Assembly (NCBI GenBank): GCA_020636225.1
Contig: JACJYI010000006.1
Coordinates: 1 to 64,000, forward strand
Source: Lewinellaceae bacterium
GTDB taxonomy: Bacteria > Bacteroidota > Bacteroidia > Chitinophagales > Saprospiraceae
DNA: 64,000 bases
Direction: 5' to 3'
The notes beneath the pieces were generated by a model that saw only the letters and a list, made by a program, of their open reading frames with translations, made no database searches and was not told the origin of the DNA. Below, piece after piece: positions 16,989 to 25,159 of the stretch. The first letter of the stretch is position 1; the number at the start of each line of letters is the position of its first letter. The translations under genes were made by a program, and so were the position numbers.

Positions 16989-17438
16989 ATGAAACTACCA
17001 GCTGCGATCCTGACCATACTATTCCTTCTCACCGGACTATCCTTTGCAACCGCTCAGGATCATACCCTGACCGATGACTGGACTGATCTGGACCTGACAG
17101 AATTCTATTCCACGAATGGAGATCAGCTTGTGGCTGTGCAATTGGATGAAACCCCACGGTTTCACCGGCAGGCTGTGATGACGGCTTTCAAGGAGATGCG
17201 GTACCCGTCCATCGCCAGGCAAAAGGGGATCGAAGGCACAGTGAAGATCCGGGTAAGCCTGGATGAACGCGGCCAGTATATCCGGGCAGTACCTGTATCC
17301 ACGATCGGTGCCGGATGTGATGAAGAAGCCCTCTATAGTGTGCAGCGCATTATCCGTGCAGGTGTCACACCGGCCATCCTGGGTGGGCAGCCCACGGCCA
17401 TTACCTTTGATATTCCTGTGAAGTTTTCCTTTCACTAG
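16989..17438 (+). CDS. Secreted single-domain TonB C-terminal (energy transducer-like) protein
   Basis: 149 aa with a cleavable signal peptide (ILTILFLLTGLSFATAQ) rather than a TonB membrane anchor and proline-rich spacer. The body from ~residue 70 is a TonB_C domain: MRYPSIARQKGIEGTVKIRVSLDERG, ...GCDEEALYSVQRI..., ending with a PVKFSF strand. Lacking the inner-membrane helix it cannot transduce force alone; it may bind the neighbouring receptor or envelope partners. Placed 30 bp after the receptor. Confidence 0.82.
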   Translation: MKLPAAILTILFLLTGLSFATAQDHTLTDDWTDLDLTEFYSTNGDQLVAVQLDETPRFHRQAVMTAFKEMRYPSIARQKGIEGTVKIRVSLDERGQYIRAVPVSTIGAGCDEEALYSVQRIIRAGVTPAILGGQPTAITFDIPVKFSFH

Positions 17439-17552
17439 CGACTCGCTATTTACCGCCTCCCTTTGGTTGCGTGCATCTGACATGAGCGGTTCAGCAGACG
17501 GATCTGAGTAGTCTGACTGACAGGAAGGAGTGCTTTCTTCTGAGGCTAAAGT

Positions 17553-18152
17553 CTAACGCCAGGAAAAGGATTGGATGATCCCCGTCAGATCTTCCCGGAC
17601 GTATTCAGTGACCGGACGCAGGGAATCGGGATTGGGTCGGCTGTTGAAATACAGGCTACCCCTGAAGAAATGCCGGACACTGTCCGTCAGGAAGAATTGG
17701 AAGGGAGAAGCACTTGGTCCCTCCATATTGAAGGCCATTCCCGAGGTTCCATTAGGCAGGATGATCTTGAAATCCTCAATGTAACTGGCTCGCTTGTTCT
17801 GTTCGTTGGCCAGTTTGAAGGCATCCTGGACAAGTTGCTGAAACTGGGTATAACTGGAAAACGAGGTATACGTGCAATGGACATCGGCATTGAACTGGTC
17901 GGATCGCAGGTTGAACCAGCAGGGATTATCGATGAACTCGTCGAAGTAGGTACTGTCCCGCATCAGGGTAAAATAGTCGGGAAAAGAAAAGGTAAACGGA
18001 CAATCCGGTTGATCATAGGTGGTCAGATGGCGCTCCGGATAGATCACTCTGGGGTAGGCGCGGGGACGAGGACTGATGTCTCCCTGGTTGGAACAACCCG
18101 CCAGAAAGAGCAGGAACAGGCATGTCTTGAGTACGAGACGCAGGTTGATCAT
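17553..18152 (-). CDS. gldD: Gliding motility lipoprotein GldD
   Basis: 199 aa lipoprotein with lipobox LFLAGC (Cys20). Typical GldD content: PRPRAYPRVIYPERHLTTYD after the lipidated Cys, CPFTFSFPDYF, NPCWFNLR, VHCTYTSF and the C-terminal region FFLTDSVRHFFRGSLYFNSRPN followed by REDLTGIIQSFSWR. GldD is required for gliding and T9SS function in Flavobacterium. Its ATG overlaps the gldE stop by 4 bp. The order mutY-ssb-gldE-gldD is a known Bacteroidota arrangement, which strengthens the call. Confidence 0.92.
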   Translation of the reverse strand: MINLRLVLKTCLFLLFLAGCSNQGDISPRPRAYPRVIYPERHLTTYDQPDCPFTFSFPDYFTLMRDSTYFDEFIDNPCWFNLRSDQFNADVHCTYTSFSSYTQFQQLVQDAFKLANEQNKRASYIEDFKIILPNGTSGMAFNMEGPSASPFQFFLTDSVRHFFRGSLYFNSRPNPDSLRPVTEYVREDLTGIIQSFSWR

Positions 18153-19501
18153 ACAGGTTCAGGTAAGGTCAGTTTGATCTCTTCCACACGGCGCTTGTTC
18201 ACCTTGGTGACCCGGAAGAAGAATCCATTGGTTTCGACGACGGTATCCCGGCGGGGGATCATGCCGGCCATTTCCAGGACCAGACCGGCCAGGGAGTCCG
18301 CATCGTTGCGCACATCATCGAATGTGGATGTATCCACACCAATGATCCGGCAGACATCATTGATCAGTGTCTTGCCATCGAACAGGTAGTTTCGTTCGTC
18401 CAGTTTCTGGTAATTGACCTCTTCCTCATCGTCAAATTCATCCTTGATCTCGCCGACGATCTCCTCCATGATATCTTCCAGGGTGACCAGTCCGGCAGTG
18501 CCGCCATATTCGTCAACCACGATGCCTATGTGACGCCGTTCTGTCTGGAATTCCTTCAACAGGTCATTGATCTTTTTCGATTCCGGCACGTAGAGTACTT
18601 CCGTCCTCACCAGGGGTTGCCATTCGAAATCCTCGGATTCCTGGAGATAATTGATCAGGTCCTTGGTGTAGATCACCCCCAGGATATGGTCGAGATCTTC
18701 CTCATAGACCGGAATGCGGGAGTACCCGGATTCACGAACGACATGGAGCAGCTCGGCAAAGGTGGCCTCCTGGTCGACCGATACGATGTCTGTCCTCGGG
18801 CGCATGATCTGCTTGGCCGTCACGTCAGCGAATTGGACGATCCGCTTCAGGATATCGACCTCTTTGACCGAGTGCTGGCCATCCGTCACCGTCAGTTCAA
18901 TGGCGCTGTTGATCTCTGTCGAACTGGGTCCTTCGTCCATACGGTGCCGGGCAAGTCGCTTTTCCAGGACATCCGTCCAGTTGACCATGATGGCGGTGAA
19001 TGGACGGAACAGCCTGGCCAGGATCAACAGGCTGCGCGACATGGTCCTGGCCAGAGGGATCACATTGAATCGCGCATAGATCTTGGGAAGGATCTCACCC
19101 ATCAGGACAAGGATCATGGTCACGCCAACCACGGACAGGCCGAAATGAAGTGCTCTGCCCAGACCATCGGGGGAAACGCCCAGATCACCCAGACTGAGGA
19201 GGATCCAATCAGCCCATCCGATACACGTGGCGATCGGGAGCAGGGAGCGAAGGATAAACTCCGAAACAACAATGATCGAAACGTTGACGAAATTATTGCT
19301 GATGAGGATGGTCGCCAGCAGGGTGGCGGGTTTATCCAGCAACTTCAGGATGCGATTGGCGCTGGCCGACCGCTCGTCCTTGAGTCCCTCCAGGTCAGTT
19401 ACCGTGATGGAAAAGAATGCCACTTCGGAGGAGGAGAGCAGCCCGGAACAGACCAGCAGGACCAGGAACAGGATCAGATTGATGATCACAACAGGATCCA
19501 T
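18149..19501 (-). CDS. gldE: Gliding motility-associated GldE (CNNM/CorC-HlyC family)
   Basis: The start MDPVVIINLILFLVLLVCSG at 19501 is preferred; earlier Met codons at 19519 and 19558 are possible. About 450 aa: a DUF21/CNNM membrane domain with three to four helices (1-~190), a CBS pair (~205-330; IMRPRTDIVSVDQEATFAELL, GVIYTKDLINYL, IGIVVDEYGGTAGLVTLEDI) and a CorC/HlyC transporter-associated domain (~355-445; LDERNYLFDGKTLINDV). GldE enhances gliding together with GldD. It starts about 105 bp after ssb (48 bp if the longest frame is right). Confidence 0.9.
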   Translation of the reverse strand: MDPVVIINLILFLVLLVCSGLLSSSEVAFFSITVTDLEGLKDERSASANRILKLLDKPATLLATILISNNFVNVSIIVVSEFILRSLLPIATCIGWADWILLSLGDLGVSPDGLGRALHFGLSVVGVTMILVLMGEILPKIYARFNVIPLARTMSRSLLILARLFRPFTAIMVNWTDVLEKRLARHRMDEGPSSTEINSAIELTVTDGQHSVKEVDILKRIVQFADVTAKQIMRPRTDIVSVDQEATFAELLHVVRESGYSRIPVYEEDLDHILGVIYTKDLINYLQESEDFEWQPLVRTEVLYVPESKKINDLLKEFQTERRHIGIVVDEYGGTAGLVTLEDIMEEIVGEIKDEFDDEEEVNYQKLDERNYLFDGKTLINDVCRIIGVDTSTFDDVRNDADSLAGLVLEMAGMIPRRDTVVETNGFFFRVTKVNKRRVEEIKLTLPEPV

Positions 19502-19605
19502 GCTCACGGACAAAAACATGCCGGCGATAGCAATTGCAGGGTCAGGATCACTTTCCAAGGACCAGATGTTTGGTGACCAATGTGCCGTCGGGGCAATTGC
19601 AGACC

Positions 19606-20046
19606 TTAGAAGGGGAGGTCATCGGAAGAATCTCCATGGTTCGGCTGGCTGTTCGGCTCGGCAGGTTCGCTGCTATGGCTCGGCGGAGCATCCTGCTCGG
19701 AAGGGAAATTGGTCCGTTCCGGATTCTTTTCCAGTGGCCGGACCACATATCCGACGATCTCGGTGATATATCGCTCGATGTTGTTTTGATCGGTATACTT
19801 CCGATGTGTAAGCTTGCCCTCGACATACACCAGCTTGCCTTTCTTGAGGTCGCGTTCGACGCGTTCGGCCAGTTGTCGCCAGACGACAACGTCATGCCAT
19901 TCAGTCTGGGTTTGCCATTCGCCGTTCTTGTCCTTGTACGATTCATTGGTCGCTACCGGAAACTTGGCGACGACAGCTCCGTTATCCAGGCGGCGTACTT
20001 CAGGGTCACGCCCCAGGTTACCAATGAGGGTCACTTTGTTGATCAT
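19606..20046 (-). CDS. ssb: Single-stranded DNA-binding protein
   Basis: 146 aa. OB-fold in residues 1-110 beginning MINKVTLIGNLGRDPEVRRL, with WHDVVVWRQLAERVERDLKKG, YVEGKLTHRKY and ITEIVGYVVRPLE. A short low-complexity linker leads to the acidic protein-interaction tip DDLPF. It is translated right after mutY with a 4-bp overlap, coupling ssDNA protection with base-excision repair. Confidence 0.95.
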   Translation of the reverse strand: MINKVTLIGNLGRDPEVRRLDNGAVVAKFPVATNESYKDKNGEWQTQTEWHDVVVWRQLAERVERDLKKGKLVYVEGKLTHRKYTDQNNIERYITEIVGYVVRPLEKNPERTNFPSEQDAPPSHSSEPAEPNSQPNHGDSSDDLPF

Positions 20047-21149
20047 GATGATGTGCGTTCAACAGGAAGATAAGAAGAATCCGATGAGAGGAACTCACGA
20101 ATGATCTTCGGAAGGGCAAAGGTAGTGAAGTTTGCACCATGAACGGGCACCCAATGGTCGGGTATTTCCAGCTCCTGTTCCGGGAGGACAAGCACGAATT
20201 GGGCGTGGATGCGCTGATGGCTCAACAGTTGGGTGTGCACAGAAAGAGGGCGCATGTCAACCCGGGATTCCTGGGGGTTCCAAGCATGGATGGTACGTGC
20301 CCAACGCTCCGGATCGTTCATTTCCTCCCTGCTGGAAGATTCGGCCGAGGGAAAGGTGAAGAGCTGGCGCCAGATATCATCCTGATCGCGCTGGATGAGA
20401 AAGGTACTCCCGCGGTGGACGACCACAAAGAAGGTAAAATAGCGATGCCGGACCGGAGCTTTCTTCTTTTTCAGGGGCAGCTGGTCCACTGTTCCACTCA
20501 GGTAGGCCTGACAGTCCCCGGCAAAGGGACATTCCCCGCAATCGGGATTCCGGGGTATACACTGCAGCGCACCAAAATCCATGATGGCCTGGTTGAAGGT
20601 GGCCGGGTCGTGATTCCCCAGCAGTCGGTCAGCCATTGACTGGAGTCGGTGCCTGGATTCAGGAAGATCAACAGGCGCGGTCATGCCGGTCAGGCGACTG
20701 AGGACACGGATGACATTCCCATCCAGGACGGCATGTCGTTTTCCGAAGGCAAAACTGGCGATGGCTGCCGCTGTGTAGGGACCGATTCCCGGCAGCTGGA
20801 GGAGTCCCTCATAGGTATCCGGAAATCGGCCTTCCAGCTGTTGGCTGACAATGGTCGCGGTTTTATGCAGATTCTGCGCCCGGTTGTAGTAGCCCAGGCC
20901 CTCCCAAAGCTTGAGGACCTGATCCAGAGGTGCCTGACTCAAATGGTGTACGGTGGGAAACGCTTCCAGGAAACGGAGGTAGTATGGAATGCCGGACGCC
21001 GCCCGGGTCTGCTGCAAGAGGATCTCTGATAGCCAGATCCGGTATGGATCCCGCTCTCCGCGCCAGGGGAGGGGGCGATCAATATCCCTGGACCATCGCT
21101 CCAGGCGTTGGGCAAACTGACGCGGTCGGATCGGATCCTGGTTGGGCAT
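20043..21149 (-). CDS. mutY: A/G-specific adenine DNA glycosylase
   Basis: 368 aa. Removes adenine mispaired with 8-oxoguanine. Helix-hairpin-helix LPGIGPYTAAAIASFAFG (~120-137), catalytic Glu in SEILLQQTR, catalytic Asp in LDGNVIRVLSR, and the 4Fe-4S cluster C-x6-C-x2-C-x5-C in CIPRNPDCGECPFAGDC. A NUDIX-like C-terminal domain for oxoG recognition starts near RHRYFTFFVVV. First gene of the mutY-ssb-gldE-gldD operon. TTTTCTTTG, a degenerate -7 motif that is also the T-tract of the upstream terminator, ends 4 nt before the ATG. Confidence 0.95.
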   Translation of the reverse strand: MPNQDPIRPRQFAQRLERWSRDIDRPLPWRGERDPYRIWLSEILLQQTRAASGIPYYLRFLEAFPTVHHLSQAPLDQVLKLWEGLGYYNRAQNLHKTATIVSQQLEGRFPDTYEGLLQLPGIGPYTAAAIASFAFGKRHAVLDGNVIRVLSRLTGMTAPVDLPESRHRLQSMADRLLGNHDPATFNQAIMDFGALQCIPRNPDCGECPFAGDCQAYLSGTVDQLPLKKKKAPVRHRYFTFFVVVHRGSTFLIQRDQDDIWRQLFTFPSAESSSREEMNDPERWARTIHAWNPQESRVDMRPLSVHTQLLSHQRIHAQFVLVLPEQELEIPDHWVPVHGANFTTFALPKIIREFLSSDSSYLPVERTSS

Positions 21150-21152
21150 GAC

Positions 21153-21190
21153 ACAAAGAAAAGGAGGTGACGATGGATAACGTCACCTCC
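21153..21190 (-). terminator. Rho-independent terminator of the sigma-factor gene
   Basis: On the minus strand GGAGGTGACG and CGTCACCTCC form a perfect 10-bp stem with an 8-nt loop, followed by TTTTCTTT. It lies between the sigma gene and mutY, and its T-tract overlaps the mutY promoter-like motif. Confidence 0.8.
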
Positions 21191-21230
21191 TGATAAAAAG
21201 TGGCTATGAGACTGAAAAGACTATGCGTGT

Positions 21231-21779
21231 TCAGGACAGGGTTTCTTCTTCATCCCCGTAGAGTTCCGCTAGGTCACTGTAACGACCCCGGACCATACTC
21301 TTCAACGCCTTGCGGGCAAAGAAGATGCGACTCTTCACGGTACCGAGAGGCAGTTCGAGAGCATCCGCGATCTCCTGGTACTTGTAGCCCTGGTAATGCA
21401 TCAGGAAGGGAACGCGAATACTGTCGTCCAGGCTGTCCAGCATACCATTGAGTTCTTTCATCATGATGTTGGACCCGGCATCATTGTGTACCTGGTTGGA
21501 TCCAGAGTTGATATAGAACTGGTTGTCGGTCGAATCAAACAAGGTGTTTGCCTTGACCTTCTTCCGATAATTGTTGATGAAGATGTTCTTCATGATCGTG
21601 AACAACCAGGCCTTGAAGTTGGTCCCTGGTCGAAACTTGTCCCGATTGGTCAGCGCGCGAAATGCCGTTTCCTGGAACAAGTCCCTGGCATCATCAACGT
21701 TCTTGGTCAGGTTATAAGCAAACGCCTGCAAGTAGTTGCTCATTTGATTGAACTGCTGATTAAACTCTATGGTCGACAT
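21231..21779 (-). CDS. ECF-type RNA polymerase sigma factor
   Basis: 182 aa. Region 2 spans ~12-75 (LQAFAYNLTKNVDDARDLFQ, NFKAWLFTIMKNIFINNYRK) and region 4 ~118-165 (VPFLMHYQGYKYQEIADALE, LGTVKSRIFFARKALK). The tail is acidic (ELYGDEEETLS). There is no adjacent anti-sigma gene on either side, so control may be transcriptional or by a distant partner. TATATTTG, a -7 motif, lies 20 nt before the start. Targets unknown. Confidence 0.92.
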   Translation of the reverse strand: MSTIEFNQQFNQMSNYLQAFAYNLTKNVDDARDLFQETAFRALTNRDKFRPGTNFKAWLFTIMKNIFINNYRKKVKANTLFDSTDNQFYINSGSNQVHNDAGSNIMMKELNGMLDSLDDSIRVPFLMHYQGYKYQEIADALELPLGTVKSRIFFARKALKSMVRGRYSDLAELYGDEEETLS

Positions 21780-21799
21780 ATCACCGTCTTTTGTTGAAC

Positions 21800-21807
21800 C
21801 AAATATA
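21800..21807 (-). promoter_or_regulatory. -7 type promoter motif (TATATTTG) for the sigma gene
   Basis: TATATTTG on the minus strand lies 20 nt upstream of the sigma-factor ATG. The spacer to 22028 is visibly A/T-rich and otherwise holds no gene I can support. Confidence 0.5.
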
Positions 21808-22028
21808 CATGAGATTTAAACAAAAAAAAGCCTTGATGGCAGATTATTTAGACAAAATCTAACACATTGCTCATAATTTGTTGATTATCAATAGCATTAG
21901 TCTTCCATTAGAAGTTGGTTAAGAAAATCTTAATTCAAAAATTTTTGAAAGATTGCCGTCTGGGCGACATTTCCCTGCGTTTCAGGGGGGTGAAACGGAG
22001 ATGATCAAGTCTTGTAGAGAATAGGAGA

Positions 22029-22820
22029 CTATTTACATAAAGGATTGATTCCCAATATGTATTTCTGCACAACACCGATGGATTGTGCTGTCTGGTCGCC
22101 CAGGAAGCCGGCAATATCCTCGTCCTTCAACAAAACGGCTGCCTGCCGGGTCAGCTCCCTGGCCACCGGCATATAGGACCAATGCCATTTCTCTTCTTCG
22201 TAACCGTCCGGACGTTCAGGACCCTTGGGGCTATAGGGCTGGCAGAAGCCATAGGTATGGGCATGCTGCTGGAGCCAGGTATAGATCTTCAGTCCTTCCC
22301 CGGAGGAAAACCACTCATTGTTCAGGTCATTGAGGTCGATATCCGTACCCCAGTGATGCCGGCTGGTGCCGGGCATGGAACTGAACCGCAGGATGCGCTT
22401 CGCCCGTTCGGTCGGGTCCGGCACATCGGTGGCCAGGTTGACTCCCCCCTCTACCAGAGTGGCTCCCGTCCATTTCTTTTCCCAGATCTGTTTCTGGCGG
22501 TCAAAGTTTCGGGTTGCCGAGATGATCTGCAGTCGGACTCCGTCCTGCTGGGCGGCTTCATACATCGATAGAAAGGCCTGATAGGCATCCTTTCGCATGA
22601 CCAATCCACTCTGGTTGGCATGCTCTGGTCGGATGATTGTAAAATCCGGATGTGTCGTGGGGTCGAATTTTCCTGTCAGATAGCTGACTGGCCAGGGTTC
22701 ATCGATCTTGGAAACCGGCACAGACCCGGTTTCTTCAGGAGCGGGTTGACTCCCCTGATCACATCCGAAGAACAGGAGGGTCGTCAGGAGGAAGGATGAG
22801 AGAAGCAGGTGCATATTCAT
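22029..22820 (-). CDS. VanY-like M15B D-alanyl-D-alanine carboxypeptidase lipoprotein
   Basis: 263 aa. Lipobox LLFFGC near residue 20. The zinc peptidase core has RLQIISATRNFDRQKQIWEK, the SRHHWGTDIDLND motif (His and Asp zinc ligands) and EEKWHWSYMP (second His ligand). It would trim peptidoglycan stem peptides in the periplasm. It starts 43 bp downstream of the DUF5682 gene on the same strand and might be read with it, although the two have no known functional link. Confidence 0.88.
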   Translation of the reverse strand: MNMHLLLSSFLLTTLLFFGCDQGSQPAPEETGSVPVSKIDEPWPVSYLTGKFDPTTHPDFTIIRPEHANQSGLVMRKDAYQAFLSMYEAAQQDGVRLQIISATRNFDRQKQIWEKKWTGATLVEGGVNLATDVPDPTERAKRILRFSSMPGTSRHHWGTDIDLNDLNNEWFSSGEGLKIYTWLQQHAHTYGFCQPYSPKGPERPDGYEEEKWHWSYMPVARELTRQAAVLLKDEDIAGFLGDQTAQSIGVVQKYILGINPLCK

Positions 22821-22863
22821 GAGGTTCCATCAGAAAGGTACAAAGAGTCTCCAATCTGAATGG

Positions 22864-25080
22864 TCAACGAACAGGGTAGAGCCAATGGTGGAGAACAGGC
22901 AACAGGACATTCTGCTGTGCTTCACTCAGCTCTGGGCCAGGATGGATGTGCAAGGGTCTCTGCCGGGTGTCCCGGGCCAGGATCAGCGCGATCTGGCGCT
23001 TGGCTCCGGCACTATAGGCACCTACTGATTTCCGAAAGATGGGGAGGATCTCTGTAAAGGCTGCCTCATCGAGTTGCTGGATCCATTGATCGATCAGATG
23101 CCATAGGTCGGCCAGATGAATTAACAGGGTCTCTGAACCGGAGAGCAGGCCACTGCACCAATGTGAGGCGGTAAGGATATCATCGTGGTGACGGAGATGA
23201 TCCTGTAAACGGATCAGGATGGCCGGGTGTTCCAGACGGCCCTCTTCATAGACCAGGCGGGTGATGGCTCCCAGGACGAACGGGTGCCCGGATTCCTGGA
23301 GCAGGGATTCCAACAGGAAAGCATACAGCGAATCCAGTTCATCATGTTTGTCCAGGGTACGCAGGTCGAGGATGAATTGACGGACCTGCCCGGGCAGGGT
23401 CCGCGCCTGTTCATCACTGACACCCTGCATCATGGAAGGCAATCCGATGCGGATGCGGGTGATCAGTCGATCGATCAGGGTCATCAGGGAGGTATCATCC
23501 TGCCAGCTGTCCTGGTCGTACTGATATGCTGCGATCAAGGAGGATAGTGCCTGCATCAGGTCCAGGATATCCTGCTGCTCGGCGAATCGCTGATGGAGGA
23601 TGGTGGCCAGGTCAGAGGCTGTCCGGGGCAATTCGGCTTTCAGGCAACGGTGGATTCGGTCGGCGATCTCTGCCATTCGTTCCGTTTCCAGAGCGCGGTG
23701 TAACGCATAGGCATGACTGGCGTCACGGAGGGTCAGTCCCCACAGCCCGGCCTCCAGCAAACGCATGCCATAGATATGTTTCCATTGCAGGGTCCAGCTT
23801 TCACGCGATCTCCCTTTGGCCCGGTCACCTCTTACATGAAGCTTCCCCCAGGGCAGATCGAGCAGAATGAGGCGATGCAGCAGAACACTGGCCAGATGAT
23901 TCGTTGGTTTCCGCTGGTCGAGATCCAGCTGGACCTTGCCCGGTGTTTCCAGGGCCCTCGTCAAACGAGCCGACCGAACACATCGGTGAAAATCTTCCTG
24001 CAGGGGAGTCCGCGGTATGCTGGGCGGCACCTTTCCGATCCGGTCGCCGATCAGGTTCTTTTCCCGGATGATATCCAACCATTGTGCATTGCCATCCACC
24101 AGGACTGCACATGCCGATTCCTCCAATTCCTGGTATCCGGGCTGTTTCATGGAACGCAGGGTCGCCAGGGCTTCGGCCATCTCCACGGCCGCCGGTACTG
24201 AGGCGGGGGGGATGGGTAATCCTTTGGCCCGCAGCAACTGGGCCGTCCGGGTCATCCAGTGGATGGTCGCATGTTGGGGATGTTCAAACAGCAGGTCATA
24301 CCAGGCGGGACTGAGCACGCCGGCGCCGTAGCCACTGCGGTTGGCCAGATTGAAATAGGTCCACGGGACCCAGGTGGAAGCGGTGTTCCAGGCAGGCGGA
24401 CAGGATTCCAGGAGACGGGTATCTGTCTCTTTTCGGTGGAACTTAAGGTCCAGGGCCGGCACATGATAGGCTCCACAAACAACGGCGATCCGTTGATATC
24501 CCCGAAGTTGGTATTCCCGCATGGTCCTCCGCATCCAGGCTTCCCGCAGATGGGTGTCCGGATCTTCTGCCGGCTGAAGGTCCTCCCTCAGGGTGGCCAT
24601 CAATCGGGCGATGGAGGGAAAGAGATCCTCCTGACCGTGTTCCTGTTCGAAATAATACTCCCACCAGCGCTCGATGTCGGAATAGCCCATGGTCCGAGCG
24701 ACAAAGCTGAATGGATCACGTTGATCGCTCCGGATCGGGCTACCGGACAACTGGGCCTGGATTCCCCACGGCAGGTCCATGGCAATGACAGGGATTTGAT
24801 GGCCGGTGGCATATCGGGCCGCCAGCCATTCCGGGGAGAACCGGGCGAAAGGAAGGTGTGCAGCCTCGCCGGGATGATCAGGCCGGTAGATCAGGAGGGC
24901 AAGCGGAGGGATCAGTCCGGCATCCCCGATCAGGTCCAGACCTTGCTGGCCATCTGCCGGACACTCGACCAGCAGGCAATCCGGCTGAAAGGCCTGCAGG
25001 GCTTCCAGCAGGCGCCGGGATGACCCGGGGCCATGATGGCGAATGCCGTAAATACGAATGTCTTGTTCTTTGGAGGACAT
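22864..25080 (-). CDS. DUF5682 family protein
   Basis: 738 aa, soluble, no signal peptide. The N-terminal IYGIRHHGPGSSRRLLEAL and PDCLLVECPADG match the DUF5682 start, reminiscent of the TraB/TIKI/EreA-like fold in which a GxxHG motif is catalytic. VVCGAYHVPAL near residue 200 carries another conserved His. The rest is long alpha-helical repeat-like sequence. Pairing with the MoxR-type ATPase 79 bp upstream is characteristic: such pairs normally belong to larger sets with VWA, DUF5691 and SWIM zinc-finger genes, none of which is present here. Biochemical function unknown; a role in conflict or quality control is speculative. Confidence 0.82.
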   Translation of the reverse strand: MSSKEQDIRIYGIRHHGPGSSRRLLEALQAFQPDCLLVECPADGQQGLDLIGDAGLIPPLALLIYRPDHPGEAAHLPFARFSPEWLAARYATGHQIPVIAMDLPWGIQAQLSGSPIRSDQRDPFSFVARTMGYSDIERWWEYYFEQEHGQEDLFPSIARLMATLREDLQPAEDPDTHLREAWMRRTMREYQLRGYQRIAVVCGAYHVPALDLKFHRKETDTRLLESCPPAWNTASTWVPWTYFNLANRSGYGAGVLSPAWYDLLFEHPQHATIHWMTRTAQLLRAKGLPIPPASVPAAVEMAEALATLRSMKQPGYQELEESACAVLVDGNAQWLDIIREKNLIGDRIGKVPPSIPRTPLQEDFHRCVRSARLTRALETPGKVQLDLDQRKPTNHLASVLLHRLILLDLPWGKLHVRGDRAKGRSRESWTLQWKHIYGMRLLEAGLWGLTLRDASHAYALHRALETERMAEIADRIHRCLKAELPRTASDLATILHQRFAEQQDILDLMQALSSLIAAYQYDQDSWQDDTSLMTLIDRLITRIRIGLPSMMQGVSDEQARTLPGQVRQFILDLRTLDKHDELDSLYAFLLESLLQESGHPFVLGAITRLVYEEGRLEHPAILIRLQDHLRHHDDILTASHWCSGLLSGSETLLIHLADLWHLIDQWIQQLDEAAFTEILPIFRKSVGAYSAGAKRQIALILARDTRQRPLHIHPGPELSEAQQNVLLPVLHHWLYPVR

Positions 25081-25159
25081 ATCCCGATGAGGATGAACAA
25101 TGATCAGATGTTGAGCCTGATGATGGACGGATCCAACTGCTGCCCGAATAACCCCCGGA

